A DNA stretch of 64,000 bases, taken from the NCBI RefSeq assembly GCF_963678635.1, contig NW_026970721.1:18982-82981 (forward strand), given 5' to 3'. Positions 10,260-22,735 of this stretch are shown piece by piece. Position numbers and translations under genes: made by a program. The DNA is from Symsagittifera roscoffensis. Its lineage: Eukaryota > Xenacoelomorpha > Acoela > Convolutidae. Numbering within the stretch: the stretch's first letter is position 1; each line of letters begins with the position of its first letter. The notes beneath the pieces are model-generated. The model saw only the letters and a program-made list of their open reading frames with translations. It did no database searches and had not been told where the DNA came from.

Positions 10260-12970
10260 AAATAGACATCGACTCTTACTTTTTCATAATGTTTTGGACG
10301 TTTAAGAGGTACAAAAAAGAGTTCTCAGACTAAGTACGGGTCTATCCAGAAAAAGCCAAATTTTCAATGAATTCAGTTTGATCCAGTTTGCGTATCGAAG
10401 CCTTCAACTCGTTGAGCTGATATATACAAGCATAAGATATAAGATATAAGCTGATATAAGAGCTGAAAAGCACTTTTTATTTAATCTTGAAAACTTGAAA
10501 TTAAAAGAAAACTCTTTATCAAAACTTTACCCATCACCCATATTTATCAAAACTTCCAATTAGTCTTAACTTTTCTTCCGTTTTTTTTTAAGATTCTTGA
10601 AGTTCAAAATCTCGGTTGATTGGATTCGGTAAAAGTGTTTCACAAAAATGGTTTGAAAACTTCTTCAATTTTGATCTTTCCTCCAAGACTTATTTCAAAA
10701 TCAAAGGACTTATTTCTTTTCTGGAAAAATAGCAGTTTCTCACTGATTATAAGCAAAAATTAAAAAGATTTGATCAGAAAACATGCAGAGATGCTGCTTT
10801 TGGAAATTATTCCTATTTTGTTTCTTAGATTGGCAAAATTTCTGATGTTTATAGCAAACAGTTTATGTTCTTTCATTTTTGCGATTAGTTTTTGTATATT
10901 GCTAGTTATATATAACATCTATGTCCTTCAAGGGTACTTTTGTCTGGATTGGATGCAACTCAAAAAAAGTAATTTCAATTTGCAATTGAAAAAGAAATAA
11001 TGAAAAAATTTTCTTTAAAGCTTTTCAGTTCTGATGGGTATGAAAACACTTATAATAATTGCCATGAAAAGTAGTTGAAATCCGGTTGGACATTACTACA
11101 GTATTTATTAAGAAATTCTACCCTGATTGGCTAAACCTACACAAATTAATTGAAAGAACGCCTAAAGATTAACTAAAGTTTTTTTATTTTCAATTTAAAT
11201 TTTGTCAACTGCCTCTTCTCACAGCGCTAATCAAATCATTTTCTTCCCTTCACTAAATTCTCAGTGACTGTCTTTGAAAAAATCTTTTTTCTCGAAAATG
11301 ATTTTCAGTGCAAGCCAGCCCCTTTATATTTTTGGTAGAATGTTTACCTAATCTAGTACACATCAAAGTGCGAGAAACAGTCTGTGGAGTATTTTTTGGC
11401 AGGAGGGGATAGTCCCAATTCAAGTCTGGAACCTGGTTGAAGTCATGAGAGGGACTTTATTGAGCATCATCTGATGCAAGTCCTAACAATCCAGAATTAG
11501 ATGGGTTTTTCCCGATGATTGACGAAATATGCAGCCATGTTGGGATGGAGCATCATAAAATTTTAGACCCGAATTTTTCTTGAGCTACCTAACAAGAAAA
11601 AAGAAGAATTTCCGATTGATTTTCTTTTTGATGAAATAGACATAGACTCTTTCTTTTTCATAATGTTTTGGACGTTTAAGAGGTACAAAAAAGAGTTCTC
11701 AGACTAAGTACGGGTCTATCCAGAAAAACCAAAATTTTCAATGAAATCAATTTTGATCCAATTTGCGTATCGACGCCTTCAACTCGTTGAACTGAAATAT
11801 ACCAGACAAGCACTTTTTATTTAACCTTGAAAACTTGAAATTAAAAGAAAACTCTTTATCAAAACTTTACCCATCACCCATATTTATCAAAACTTCCAAT
11901 TAGTCTTAACTTTTCTTCCGTTTTTTTTAAGATTCTTGAAGTTCAGAATCTCGGTTGATTAGATTCGGTAAAAGTGTTTCACAAAAATGGTTTGAAAACT
12001 TCTTCAATTTTGATCTTTCCTCCAAGACTTATTTCAAAATCAAAGGACTTATTTCTTTTCTGGAAAAATAGCAGTTTCTCACTGATTATAAGCAAAAATT
12101 AAAAAGATTTGATCAGAAAACATGCAGAGATGCTGCTTTTGGAAATTATTCCTATTTTGTTTCTTAGATTGGCAAAATTTCTGATGTTTATAGCAAACAG
12201 TTTATGTTCTTTCAATTTTGCGATTAGATTTGTGCATATTGCTAGTTATATAGAAGATCTATGTCCTTCAAGGGTACTTTTGTCCGGATTGGATGCAACT
12301 CAAAAAAAGTAATTTCCATTTGTAATTGAAAAAGAAAAAATGAAAAAATTTTCTTTAAATCTTTTCAGTTCTGATGGGTATGAAAACACTTAGAATAATT
12401 ACCATGAAAAGTAGTTGAAATCCGTTTGGACATTACTACAGTATTTATTAAGAAATTCTACCCTGATTGGCTAAACCTACACAAATTAATTGAAAGAACG
12501 CGTAAAGATTAAATAAAGTTTTTTTTATTTTCAATTTAAATTTTGTCAACTGCCTCTTCTCACAGCGCTAATCAAATCATTTTCTTCCCTTCACTAAATT
12601 CTCAGTGACTGTCTTTGAAAAAATCTTTTTTCTCGAAAATGATTTTCAGTGCAAGCCAGCCCCTTTATATTTTTGGTAGAATGTTTACCTAATCTAGTAC
12701 ACATCAAAGTGCGAGAAACAGTCTGTGGAGTATTTTTTGGCAGGAGGGGATAGTCCCAATTCAAGTCTGGCACCTGGTTGAAGTAATGAGAAGGGACTTT
12801 ATTGAGCATCATCTGATGCAATTCCTCACAATTCAGAATCAGAGGATTCTCTGGGTTCTTTCCCGAGGATTGAGGAAATATGCAGCCAAGTTGGGATGGA
12901 GCATCATAAGTTTTTAAACCCGAATTTTCCTTGAGCTACCTTACAAGAAAAAAGAAGAATTGCCAGTTGA
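10260..12970. repeat. best-preserved tandem pair, period about 1.34 kb
   Basis: The block around 10,260-11,625 is repeated at about 11,630-12,970, with landmark offset 1,339 bp (10,785 to 12,124) and high identity apart from scattered substitutions and small indels. It is the youngest duplication of the larger array. Confidence 0.85.
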
Positions 12971-14490
12971 TTTTTTTTGATGAAATAGACATAGACTCTT
13001 TCTTTTTCATAGTGTTTTGGCCGTTTAAGAAAAACAAATTAGAGTTATCCGACTAAGTGCACATCTATCCACGTCTATATAGCAAACAGTTTATGATATT
13101 TTATTTTTGCGGGTATTTTGTGTATATTTGTAGTTATATGGAAGAGTCAAGTCCTTAAAAGGTTGTTTCTTCTCTGATTGGATGCGACAATCTAAAAGAA
13201 TAACAAAAAAAAAACATTTTTTTTTGTGTTTGAAAAAAAAGTTTAAAATATTTCTAAAAGGAACTTTTATTCTGATTGGTTACCAATATTTATAGTAGTT
13301 TCCAAGAAATGAAAATTGAAATCAGGCTAGATACGACTACAATATGTATAAATAAAATTTACCCTGATTGGGTAAACCTACACAAATTAATTGAAGATAG
13401 GGCTACTTTTAAAATAATTTTTTTTTCATTTTCAATAGTTTAACTATTGACAATTACCTCTTCTCTCAGCTCTAACCTATTCTTTTTCCTATTTTTACCA
13501 AGTTCTCACGGTCAAATCATTATATCTCTAGCGTTTTCTTGCAAGAAAAAAGAAGAAATTCCAACTGATTCTCTTATTGATGAAATAGACATTGATTCTT
13601 ATTTTTCATAGTGTTTTGGACGTTTAAGAAGTACAAAATAGGGTTCTCCGACTAACTACAGGTCTATCCAGCAAAATTACTGAAACAATGAAATAGAATT
13701 CGATCCAACTGTTGCGTATCAAAGCTTCAAACTCACAGCTGTTATACACCTGACGAGCATTTTCATCTAATCTAGAAAACTTGGAATGAAAAGAAAACAC
13801 TTTATTCAAAATTTTTTATCCATCAACTAAATTTGTCAAATTTCCCAGCAAATATTATTTTTCTTCCATTTTTTAAAAAATTTTTGAAGTTCGAAATCTC
13901 GGTTGATTAGATTTGATAAAAACGTCTCACAGTAATGGTTTGAAACTTTTATCACTATCGAGCTTTCCTCCAAAATCTATATGAAAATCAAAGGGCTGGA
14001 TTATTTTTTCAAATCAGCAATTTTTCATTGATTATATATAAAAATCAAAAAGACTTAATGAGAAAACTTGCAGCGATGCTGCTTTTCAAAAATATTCCTA
14101 ATTTGTTATTTATATCCGCAAATTATCTTATGTTTATGGCCAACTGTTTATGATGTTTTTTTTGCGATTGTTTTTGTGTGTTTTTTTTGAGATATGAGGA
14201 AAAACTAAGTCCTCAAAAGGTACTTTTTTCCGATTGGATGCTACAATCTAAAATGATAACAAAATAAAAAAATTTTTTTTGTATTTGAAAGAGAAAAAAC
14301 GAAAAGAAAAATTCTCTAGGAACTTTAATTCTGATTGGTCACGACTAATTATAGTAACTTTCGTGAAAAGATGTTGAAATCTGATCAGGCATGACTATAG
14401 TTTTTAAAACAAAAATCTAGCTTGATTGGCTAACTGTACGCAATACTCTTGAAGTACGCCTACCACTGAGCTAACATTTTTTTTTAGTTT

Positions 14491-15376
14491 TGTGCCATTC
14501 TGCCAGACTGGGACAGCGCAACCTTCCGACGCAACACAGAAATAGAAGTAGAGGCATTAATGGTTGAAAATTGCTGCAAAGGAGGGTCAGAATATTGAAG
14601 AATTTTAAATTTTCAAAATTTCGATTGTCGAACGAATATTTCTGAGAATTACAAAAAACGGCCATTTTGAATAAAACAATGACGAAAATCAGAACAACAG
14701 CGAAAATAGTGGGAAACAGTCGGACGATAACGATACAGAAACGAAGCCTCTTCTCGTGACAATCACGCACGATAAGACACATATCGGAAGGAATTAGTGA
14801 GAAGGTAGGCTTCAGTGAGGAAGGAGTAGTGAGCAGTACTCTACCGTGCCACGAATTGGGAGTGATAATGACCTTATTACGAGGAAATCACGGACGCGGA
14901 GGCTCGGCCCCCCAGAGACAGTATATGGTGAAGGACTATAAAGAACTTACTTTTTAGCTACTCTGATGACATAAACCTTTCAATTAACACCGGTATCATC
15001 TGATGTTTTAGAATCTGAGTAGCTAGAAAGAGGAAAGGGTCAATCCATCTCCAATGGATTTATTATAGAACTGTCACCAAAAACATTTAAAAAAAAGGAT
15101 AGTCGAGCCGTGTTTTTAATAGCAATCACGTAGCCTGAGGATCCGAGACCCATCTATAAGGTTGTGTTCGCATGTAAACGAAAGCTGATTAAAAGTAGTT
15201 TGACTGATGGCCTGAAAATAGTAACTTTTTACTGAGCCCTAAACAGACCAGAAAATCAACTGGCTAGGTCGAGACGGTGACAAACGGGTAGAATTAAAGT
15301 AACTGACGCATGCCAGTCGTTAATATGTTTTTTTCTACTCTCCGTCACTGTGTAGTATTGGGCGTAGACGTTTTTA
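14491..15376 (+). repeat. E1 5' LTR (copy N1)
   Basis: Starts TGTGCCATTC and aligns with the LTRs at 30,273 and 61,180 through shared blocks: AACCTTCCGA, ATTTCTGAGAA...GGCCATTTTG, GGAAAGGGT..ATCCATCT, GAGACGGT and GCCAGTCGT. The right end is diverged (GGGCGTAGACGTTTTTA) and abuts a TGG-initial candidate primer-binding site, as expected for a 5' LTR. The right boundary is uncertain by about 10 bp. A 103-codon minus-strand frame inside it is a chance frame. Confidence 0.65.
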
Positions 15377-15394
15377 TGGCGCTCCTGGGTGGAC
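15377..15394 (+). promoter_or_regulatory. candidate tRNA primer-binding site of E1
   Basis: TGGCGCTCCTGGGTGGAC starts with TGG (complement of tRNA CCA) directly after the inferred LTR end. It loosely resembles the complement of Arg/Ser-type tRNA 3' ends, but I cannot match it exactly, and the element is old. Confidence 0.4.
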
Positions 15395-15485
15395 CTGTTA
15401 AAGGCAAAGACCATCATGATCAGCAAACGTTTCAGCGACGAACCCTCCGCTCCGGGCGTATGCCGAGGCCTTAATGACCTTTGTT

Positions 15486-15521
15486 GTACTAGGGGGAAGG
15501 TGCCGACCCTTCGCCTAGTAC
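15486..15521 (+). other. hairpin in the E1 leader
   Basis: GTACTAGG (15,486-15,493) pairs perfectly with CCTAGTAC (15,514-15,521), and an inner GAAGG/CCTTC stem extends it. Could be a packaging, dimerisation or terminator-like RNA structure; function unknown. Confidence 0.6.
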
Positions 15522-17079
15522 TATTTAGCTTTTTAACTTAGTTAAGACCAAAAATTCCGGGGCCCGGAGCGTTAGGTGGGAAATCTAGAGCCCGCTTATC
15601 CCAAGGCCCTGGGACCAAAAACAATTAAAGAGAAAGCGTAAAACCAAACAAAAAAAGTTCATAACCAAGAAAAAGCCAAAAACATTTTTATTTGAAAACA
15701 AAGAAGTACAAAAAACAGTAAAAAATCCAAAAAAAACAAAAAACTGTAAAAAACACGTAATTAGACAGTTTATATGTTATTTTCGGACGAGATGCGATCT
15801 GACCTTCCTGTTTGTTGTTGTTTCAGATTGATTTCTATCATTCCTGATAGAAAGATTATGTGTTTTGGTGGCGGGTTAGGTACCTTCCCTTGAGTGTAAT
15901 TTGAGTATTTGAGCACGTTAATGGTGATATGGCCGGTGACAGGAGGGTAGAGTGGAAAACTGACCGACGTCTTCCACACTCAACAGGGGCATCAAGGACA
16001 ACATCCACAACGACTGTTGGGTATCGTTGAAACAATTTTAGTATCGTTCGGGCACTATTTCATTAAGACTTAAGAGGTGGGGGGCACGATTGGCGCGGTC
16101 CGATTGTACCCTCTATCGATCGCGAATTTCCGAGTTAAAAGTCTTAGTTCGGGTGGTTTGGTGCAAAGGAGGGTATAATATTATTCATTAGCGACCACTA
16201 ATAGATTATTGTCCTTTCTATATATTACTTATTTAGACCCGAGAAACACCCCAACTTTTGGATATCCGAGCTTTTCCGAACAGCAAAAAGCTTTTTTACA
16301 GGGATTTACTACGTAGTTCGATCTCCCTGATTAAAGAAACCGCATGAAGAAAGATTCAGTAGAAGTTAGAAAAAACAATATTTTTTCGATCAAAATTTCG
16401 ATGATTTTCCAAATTTTGTCAATCTGTTTTGGGGATCGAGTTTTTGAGTTCTTAGAAGAAGAGTAGCTAAAATTTTTTGCGTTGGGAGCGTGCTAGCATA
16501 AAGTACTCGGTTGCCGGAGAATTTTTTGATTAACCCTCCGATTAGCTCCGTGGATAGAGATAACGACCCAGAGATTGGAAAAGGAAGGAATCGGAGGGTC
16601 CAAATTTGATAGTTATTGACCAAATTTTTGTTTCCCAATTTTGGTCCGGTTTTTGCATTGTTCCAGTGCCGTACGGGGCTACTACGCTCGTTTCAATTAT
16701 TTTTGGGCACTTTCACTGAGAATTGCAGAAAAAGTCTTTCAGAACCTATATAGGAAGTGAAAAAAAGCCAATTTGACGAACGCGTTTTTGGCGATTTCAG
16801 GGATAATTTTGGTACTATAATTCAAAATTTTTGACCACTTTCTCGGAAAGCAACCGTTTTTGGGTTGATAGGCTCGGGAAAGAAAATTTTTTTAGAATTT
16901 GTTGTTTCGGAGGATCCAAATTTTAGTGAACCGTCCGAGCGGCAGAAAATTTTATAAGATCACCTTTTTATCCAACTGGGAAGGTTGACCGTAACAGCCA
17001 CCCTGGTTTTAAGTCAGTTAGACCGTTTTCGGAGGCTTTACAGCGGTAGAATAACCCGTTTTCTCGATTTTTTGGGAAC

Positions 17080-17425
17080 CCTCCGAAGTAACCCTCCGGA
17101 GTCAGCTAAGCGAGACCCACGAGGCCCTCCGAAGAAGTTGAAACAACCCCCCACAGAGAATTTAGCTTGTTTTGACATCTTCTGAGACTAGTTGGAGACC
17201 TTCCAAGTGAGATTCAAGAAATTTGAAATTTTGAAGAAACCCTCCGAAGTAACCCTCCGGAGCGTGTTAAGCCTCTTATTGACCCTCCTTAGTGAGTTAA
17301 AGGGGACCCTCCGAAGTAACTTGGGTGATTAAGGTACCCTCCGAAGTAACCATCCGAGGTAAGCTAAGTGTCTTAACAACCCTCCGATTTAACCCTCCGG
17401 AGTGAATTGGGCCCCTTAACAACCC
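17080..17425 (+). repeat. CCCTCCG-motif array in the E1 leader
   Basis: About eleven copies of CCCTCC, mostly ACCCTCCGAAG or ACCCTCCGGAG and often paired 13-15 bp apart, are spread over ~350 bp. The E2 leader has an analogous array of the reverse-complement-like motif CCGGAGGGGT. Confidence 0.8.
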
Positions 17426-17646
17426 TCCTTGTTGAAAACTTAGGGGTACATCCATGGGCAATTTGAGCAACCAAAATATCCATTTAGAGTCGGAACAAAA
17501 AGATCAACTACCAATGGGCGTGCATATTAGGATCACAGGAGCTTATTTGATTGGGAAATTCGTGATAAATTTTGGATTCTAGATCGGGTCTATCAGAAGT
17601 ACCCGAACCAAATTTTTTTTTGATGGTTATTTTGGTTGTGTGGTTG

Positions 17647-18240
17647 GTTGCCTTGAGCTACTTAATAGGAAAGCTCGGGCAATCCGTGAACGCATAAAAG
17701 AAGACCTCGGCGAGTGTATAAGGCAAATACACACTCACTTGAGAAGAAAAGTTTTTCCCTGCTCTCGTGCACTTGGGGCGTCCCGGGTGTGGGAGAGTTT
17801 TTTCATAGACTTTAGAAACTTTCGATCAGAGGTTGCCTTGAGCTACCTAGTAGGACAGCTCGGGCAGTCGCAGGACACCTAAAAGAAGGTCTCGGTGAGT
17901 GTATTGGGCAATACACACTCACTTGAAAAGACAGTGTCCTGGGCTTCGTTCTTTTGGAGTGTTCTGATTGAGGAAAGTCTTTTTCTTTAAGTTTTATTTA
18001 TCTATTCTTGAATCATCACTGGTTTTTTTTTTACAAAACTTGTTTGAGTTTAACAAATCAGTGATTTGATACGAGTGTGGTGGTAAAATTGACACTGACG
18101 AAAAGTTGCTGTCACCTGTATGATATTCTTATCTGATTATCAAGTGAGTGTATTAGGCAAATACACACTCACTTGAGAAGACAGTGTCTTGGGCTTCGTT
18201 CTTTTGGAGTGTTCTGTGTTCTGGAGTGTTCTCAAGTGTG
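17647..18240 (+). repeat. tandem leader repeats with self-complementary cores
   Basis: A ~100-bp block (TTGCCTTGAGCTAC...GCTCGGGCA..C...GAGTGTAT..GGCAA.TACACACTC) occurs at about 17,647 and 17,832, with a partial copy near 18,141. Each has a GAGTGTAT / ATACACACTC inverted repeat able to fold. The E2 leader has one diverged relative near 33,738-33,815 with its own GTGGGTG/CGCCCAC stem. Confidence 0.75.
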
Positions 18241-18501
18241 TTTTGTGTATTTACTAGATCTTATGAAAATTTTGTGATTCTTTTATACTAGGCAAATGGT
18301 TGGAGTCGGCATTATCTTAATACTAAGCAAGCCCTGTGTGTAACCTTACCTGAGTCACTAATAGCGTCACCAAGAAATCTAAGGGATATTTTTGATATTG
18401 AAGAAGTCGAGTAGGCAGCGTTAGGTAAATTAACTTGAACTTTTTTGCGGTACGTGTGCACTGCCATTAATTTGTACGAATTTTAATAATTATTGCGAAA
18501 T

Positions 18502-21500
18502 ATGCAGCGTAGAGGCTTGTTAGGATTGACTACTAAGATTCCCAGGCTGAGCAAAGGAAGCAATCGAAAGTCTAGAGCTAGGCGTAGCCAATCCTCGTTC
18601 AGCAGCGTTTCCGATGTTTTTGCTGATAACGAATCGACTAAAAGTCAAGCTGATCTTTCAGTGAGCGGAATGAAACTAAGAAGCGAAAAGAACCTCGATG
18701 ACAATCAAGGGCGAAGTGTCGAGGCCGGACCGGCGGGCGAAGCGCTTATGGGCCCCTTCGACGAAGGGGAGCAAACGCTTAACCGACCCGATTTTGAGGC
18801 AGGCGAGGACCTCGAACGGGAGGAAGTTGAAAGGACGGAGGAGTCCTCGGAGCGTTCCGAGGTCGAGCCGCGAGAAGAAGTGTTGTTCAGGGGAATGTCC
18901 AAATCAGAGACTAAAAGTCATAAGTGGAGAAAAGAACAATCATCTCTGGTCAGGCTGAGCAAGAATGCGATGATGTCGAGTATAAGTCGGAGTGAAGAAC
19001 AAACGGGTTCGAAGGCCAAGAAAAGCTGGAAGTCTTTGTACGATGAGCGCATGGCGTCACTACAAACTGAAGGTCTATCTTCCACTTAGGACCATTCGGA
19101 GATAACCCATCCGGGTGTTGACTTCACGCCGTGCCAAAGGACCACACAACGCCGACCAGGCCCATGACTAATGGGATAACCGTGGGAACCCTCGACGTTC
19201 GACAGTTTGATGATGTCGATGGGCAAGCAAAAGGGCGGTGCGTCATCGAGTACCAGGCTGCAACCACAGTTGACCTGATCTTCTCTGGGTCTAACCCGGG
19301 CATTGGGAGCGGCTGGTGATATAAGTGACCTGTTTGCTGGCGTGGTGACAGGCCTGGAAGAACTGCGACGGGACATGACTGAGAGAATAGATCAAGTCGA
19401 GAGCTCATCAGGGTCAAGAGGAATTGTGAGATGAGCTGACACACGTGAATTCGCAGGCGAGAGTCGATCAGGCTCAATTGATTCACAACACCGATCAATG
19501 CCTGGCGGAGAACTTGGCTCAGGCAAACAAGGAGTCAGAGGAAAAAGAGGTTAGGATGACAAGAGAGATCGAGCGATTACTGAACGATCACGACATTACC
19601 TTGCTCATACGATGACTAGCCTGGAAAAAAAGTTGGACGCCAAATCTGACCTGATGATGCGGAAGCTTGACGAGATCTTAGATGGGAGCAATCGGGAGGA
19701 GCGTTCCGCCCCAAGTGAGCGATCACGCGTGGCAAATGATGGAAACGGAGCACGCAGCTATGCCGGGGCCCAGCAAAGTTCGAGAACGAGTTATCAATCT
19801 AAGCAAAGGGAACGGCCCAAGGCAGCCCCATCGAGGCCAGGTTGGACAAACCCGGTCCCGCCCGAGGCGGATGCCACCCCGGAGACACGATTGTCCAGTG
19901 TGCCACAAGTCAGATCAGTGACAGATCTGACTACGGTCTCGCAGGACACAACGATGTATGCTTCGATGTTTGAGCCTCTGTATAGATCTCTCGAAAAATT
20001 CATCACCAAAGTCTCAAAGTCAACCGAGAGAGGAGAGAGGTCAAGAAGGACACTCAAAAAGCCGAAGTCATACAAAGACGAGTCAGATGGTTGCATCGAT
20101 ACTTGGTTGGAGGTGATGAAGTTGTACTTTGAAGAAGAGAATATCTCAAAGAAACAGGAATGCAGCGCACTGACAAGCCACTTGGACGGTACCGCCCTAA
20201 ATTGTGAAATGGCCCATAGGGCCAATGAACGAGATAGCGCTCGCAAGATATTCGACATCCTGCTAAATCTTTTCAACTCTGGAGTACAAGGGCATCAGGC
20301 TATGGTTAAGTTCGAAAAGAGGCGTCAAAGAGATGACGAATCCATAGACAAGTTTTTGGACGACCTTTAATTACTCAGAAGAAGAAGCAATCCCGATTAG
20401 AGAATATCGGAGCGGAACTTAGCGGTTGCCTAGAAGTTCATGGATGGAGTAAAGAGTGATAAGCTGAAAAGCATGCTAGCTGCACACTTACCCACGCAGG
20501 TACCCACGCCCGATGATTTCCGCATGAAGTCGCGTGAGTAATTGCTCATAAAACCAAGGGCGCAAAACCGTTACAGTAATTATGGCAACTACAGCGGAAC
20601 AAACACTGGCGAGAACTCCAGTTGGTACAGACCTGTTGACGACATGGATATGAGGAGGTCATTTGCGAATTGTGGCTCGATGGACCACCATGTTTTTGCC
20701 TGTTCTGCTTACAAACAGAACATGAAGGCGATAGGCTACTTTCTCGATGACGTTGATGCGACCGATGAGGACCACGAAGAGTACGTTAGAGGACTCATAA
20801 TGAAGTATGGACCAAGGTGCTTCTTCTTTAATTTGGAGGGACACTTCATGTCGGATTGCACTCAATTTTGGGATACGCTGTTGGACGCGTAACATCCCCG
20901 TCATGAAGAGAGGCGCTTTTGGGCGTCAAAGCCAGTCGAGCATGTCTGATGAACGAGGCTGAATCTCGGAGAAAACAGACGACACCAAGCACCTTTACGA
21001 CTAAGAAGGTAAAGACCTTGCCCGAGGAGGTGGTAGCCTCGAGCCTGGAGGCAGAGTCGGCCGGCCCGCTCGAGGTGGATTATGGCTTGGCGGCGAGGAC
21101 AGCGTTACAGAATGTCCAACAGGAGCTAGCAACGAAGGAAGTTGAGCAGTAGGTAAGGTCGGAACTGAAAAGCACAGATCTTTGATAAAAATTTGACATT
21201 TTGAGGAAAACAACGAAAGAAGAGGTCAAACAGGAACCCAAAAACAGGGACTAAAGCTAAATGTTATATCGGGTAAAACTTTTGGCATGACGAAAGAAGG
21301 AACGAAGATAATGTCCATTATTTCAGTTGCAGGACACCAGGTGGTCCATAACTTGAGTGAACCGTCCGAGATTACGCTGGTACACTTGGACATTTATGCG
21401 GACTACCTGAGGGAGAAGGATCCCAAGTTGGACTCCAGGGCAGTGCGGGCGCTGCTCACGACAGCAGGTCCAACGCTGATGAGAGTGGATGGACATTACA

Positions 21501-21610
21501 TGGAAATCCATGGCCCATATCCGATTCTGATGAATGTGGATGGCATTAATATCTTTACCAAGGCTCGCGTGACTGATGAGAGTGATCAGACAGGCCGGAT
21601 ATACATTTGA
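18502..21610 (+). pseudogene. gag: E1 gag (capsid/nucleocapsid), heavily broken
   Basis: Gag packages element RNA into virus-like particles. Coding fragments are at 18,502-19,089 (first ATG 18,502; Ser/Arg/Glu-rich N-terminus), a coiled-coil remnant near 19,320-19,410, 19,612-20,370 (retrotrans_gag core beginning YKDESDGCIDTW and containing KKQECSALTSHL), 20,542-20,892 (nucleocapsid), 20,919-21,152 and 21,287-21,610. Each fragment aligns with E2 gag. Between 20,368 and 20,540 at least four in-frame stops interrupt the core. The CCHC knuckle near 20,818 has lost its second Cys (C-F-F-F in place of C-F-F-C). The last fragment ends in TGA at 21,608-21,610, after which the same frame briefly continues with pol-like sequence. 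Non-functional. Confidence 0.85.
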
Positions 21611-21659
21611 CAAGAGCAGCTGAAGGTGCGACGAATCGGCGCAACGCCATGCTTGAACA

Positions 21660-22735
21660 GGATAAGATTGCGAAGCTGATCTGGCCGGAAATGTGCTAGA
21701 TGTGCATGGCAGACACTTTTCAGTAAAAGGACTGTTAGACACGGGAGCAGAGGTCAGCGTCATGCCAGTCAGCACGTGAACTGACATGGGCTTTGACAGG
21801 TTGACCTGATACCGACAAACATCAGACTGGCAGCTGCCAATCAGGGAGTGATCTATGTGACAGGGCGGACCCCGATTATATCACTGCAGCATGGAGGAAG
21901 ACATCTTTGGATGAGCTTCCTGGTAGTGGAAAATTTGAACAAATCCAATCAATTCATCCTGGGGTGGGACTTCGTACGCAATTTTGATGTCACGATTGAC
22001 CTCTATGACGGGTTGATTAGGATCAAAGATCCTGAGAGGAAGTATGAAAGCAAACCTCTTAATAAGATCTCAATTAACCAGTTAGATCAAAAAGTTAGAT
22101 TGAAGCCAAACCAAGCCGTAGTAGCGACGTTTAGTATGAGGAACTTGAATGAACTCAGTAATGACAGACAGGTGTGTCTGGTACCAAATCGAAAGAGTAA
22201 AACCTCGGCTGTTTTAGGAAGAAGCTTCTCACTCACTCAGAGCGGACTGTTTGTGAGTGTGTTGTTGAACACAGAAGCAACCACAGTGACAATACATAGG
22301 GGAAAGAAACTTGGCTACGCATTGCCTCTGAACACAGACGTTCAGAGTGTGGAGAACTTGAAAAAGTTTGATGTAACTGAGTGTCCCTGGCACGCGAACC
22401 AGAAATGTATACTGAAGAGAATAGATGAATTGAAGTCTTCTAAGAAAATGTTTTTAATGAAGTCGGAGACAAATGATGGGTTGTCTAGTTGTACGAATTT
22501 TCCCGAGAGACCAACAAAAACAGAGTTAGCAGCTAATAAACCGGTCGTACCCGAGATAGAACATCTGAAGGGTAAAATATTGGACAAAGAACTAGATTGG
22601 CTTAGGGCGGTGCTAAATCGGAAGGCAGACGTTTTTTCGAAACATAAGGCCGACATAGGTTGCTGTAATTTTGTAAACACGAGATTGAGATACAAGAGGG
22701 CTCGGTACCTCATAGGGAAGGGGCGAGAAGGATGA
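21660..22735 (+). pseudogene. pol: E1 protease and protease-RT linker, broken
   Basis: A retropepsin-like aspartic protease with active-site motif DTGA at 21,738-21,749, followed in another frame from about 21,848 by its flap and C-terminal part (YVTGRTPI..., then QFILGWDFVRNFDV) and a ~200-aa linker that leads into RT (DVFSKHKADIGCC). Aspartic proteases of this type cleave Gag-Pol. At least two frameshifts lie between gag and 21,848. The 295-codon frame ends at 22,735, overlapping the start of the RT fragment in a different frame. Confidence 0.8.

Larger units (their letters stand above)
8020..14450. repeat. array of degenerating 0.6-1.5 kb tandem repeats
   Basis: Landmarks recur in the same order. 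GCAGAGATGCTGCTTTT or a near match occurs at 8,466, 9,230, 10,785, 12,124 and 14,071. A GATGAAATAGACAT..ACTCTT block occurs near 8,083, 8,762, 10,257, 11,630, 12,980 and 13,577. A CTGATTGGCTAAACCTACAC block occurs near 11,130, 12,470, 13,365 and 14,430. Nothing clearly coding was seen in the units. The 70-codon frames repeated at 10,770 and 12,109 are identical at their starts only because the DNA is duplicated. Confidence 0.8.
15395..18501 (+). other. E1 5' leader, noncoding, about 3.1 kb
   Basis: No credible gene lies between the primer-binding site and gag. It includes a hairpin, arrays of CCCTCCG-containing motifs and tandem hairpin-bearing repeats, annotated separately. From about 15,520 it aligns in patches with the E2 leader (TTTTTAAC.TAGTTAAGACC near 15,533 and 31,650; AGCTCGGGCA..C and CTTTTTCTTTAA near the 3' ends). 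Its length is unusual for a gypsy-type leader. Confidence 0.6.

Noticed and set aside
10770-12312. Repeated MIRKHAEMLLLEI ORFs as a membrane protein family
   Set aside because: The frames sit in AT-rich repeat DNA, diverge in frame and length, and have no homologous open frame in the other array units.
14471-14782. 103-codon minus-strand ORF
   Set aside because: It lies over the start of LTR N1, and its reading is not kept in N2 or N3.
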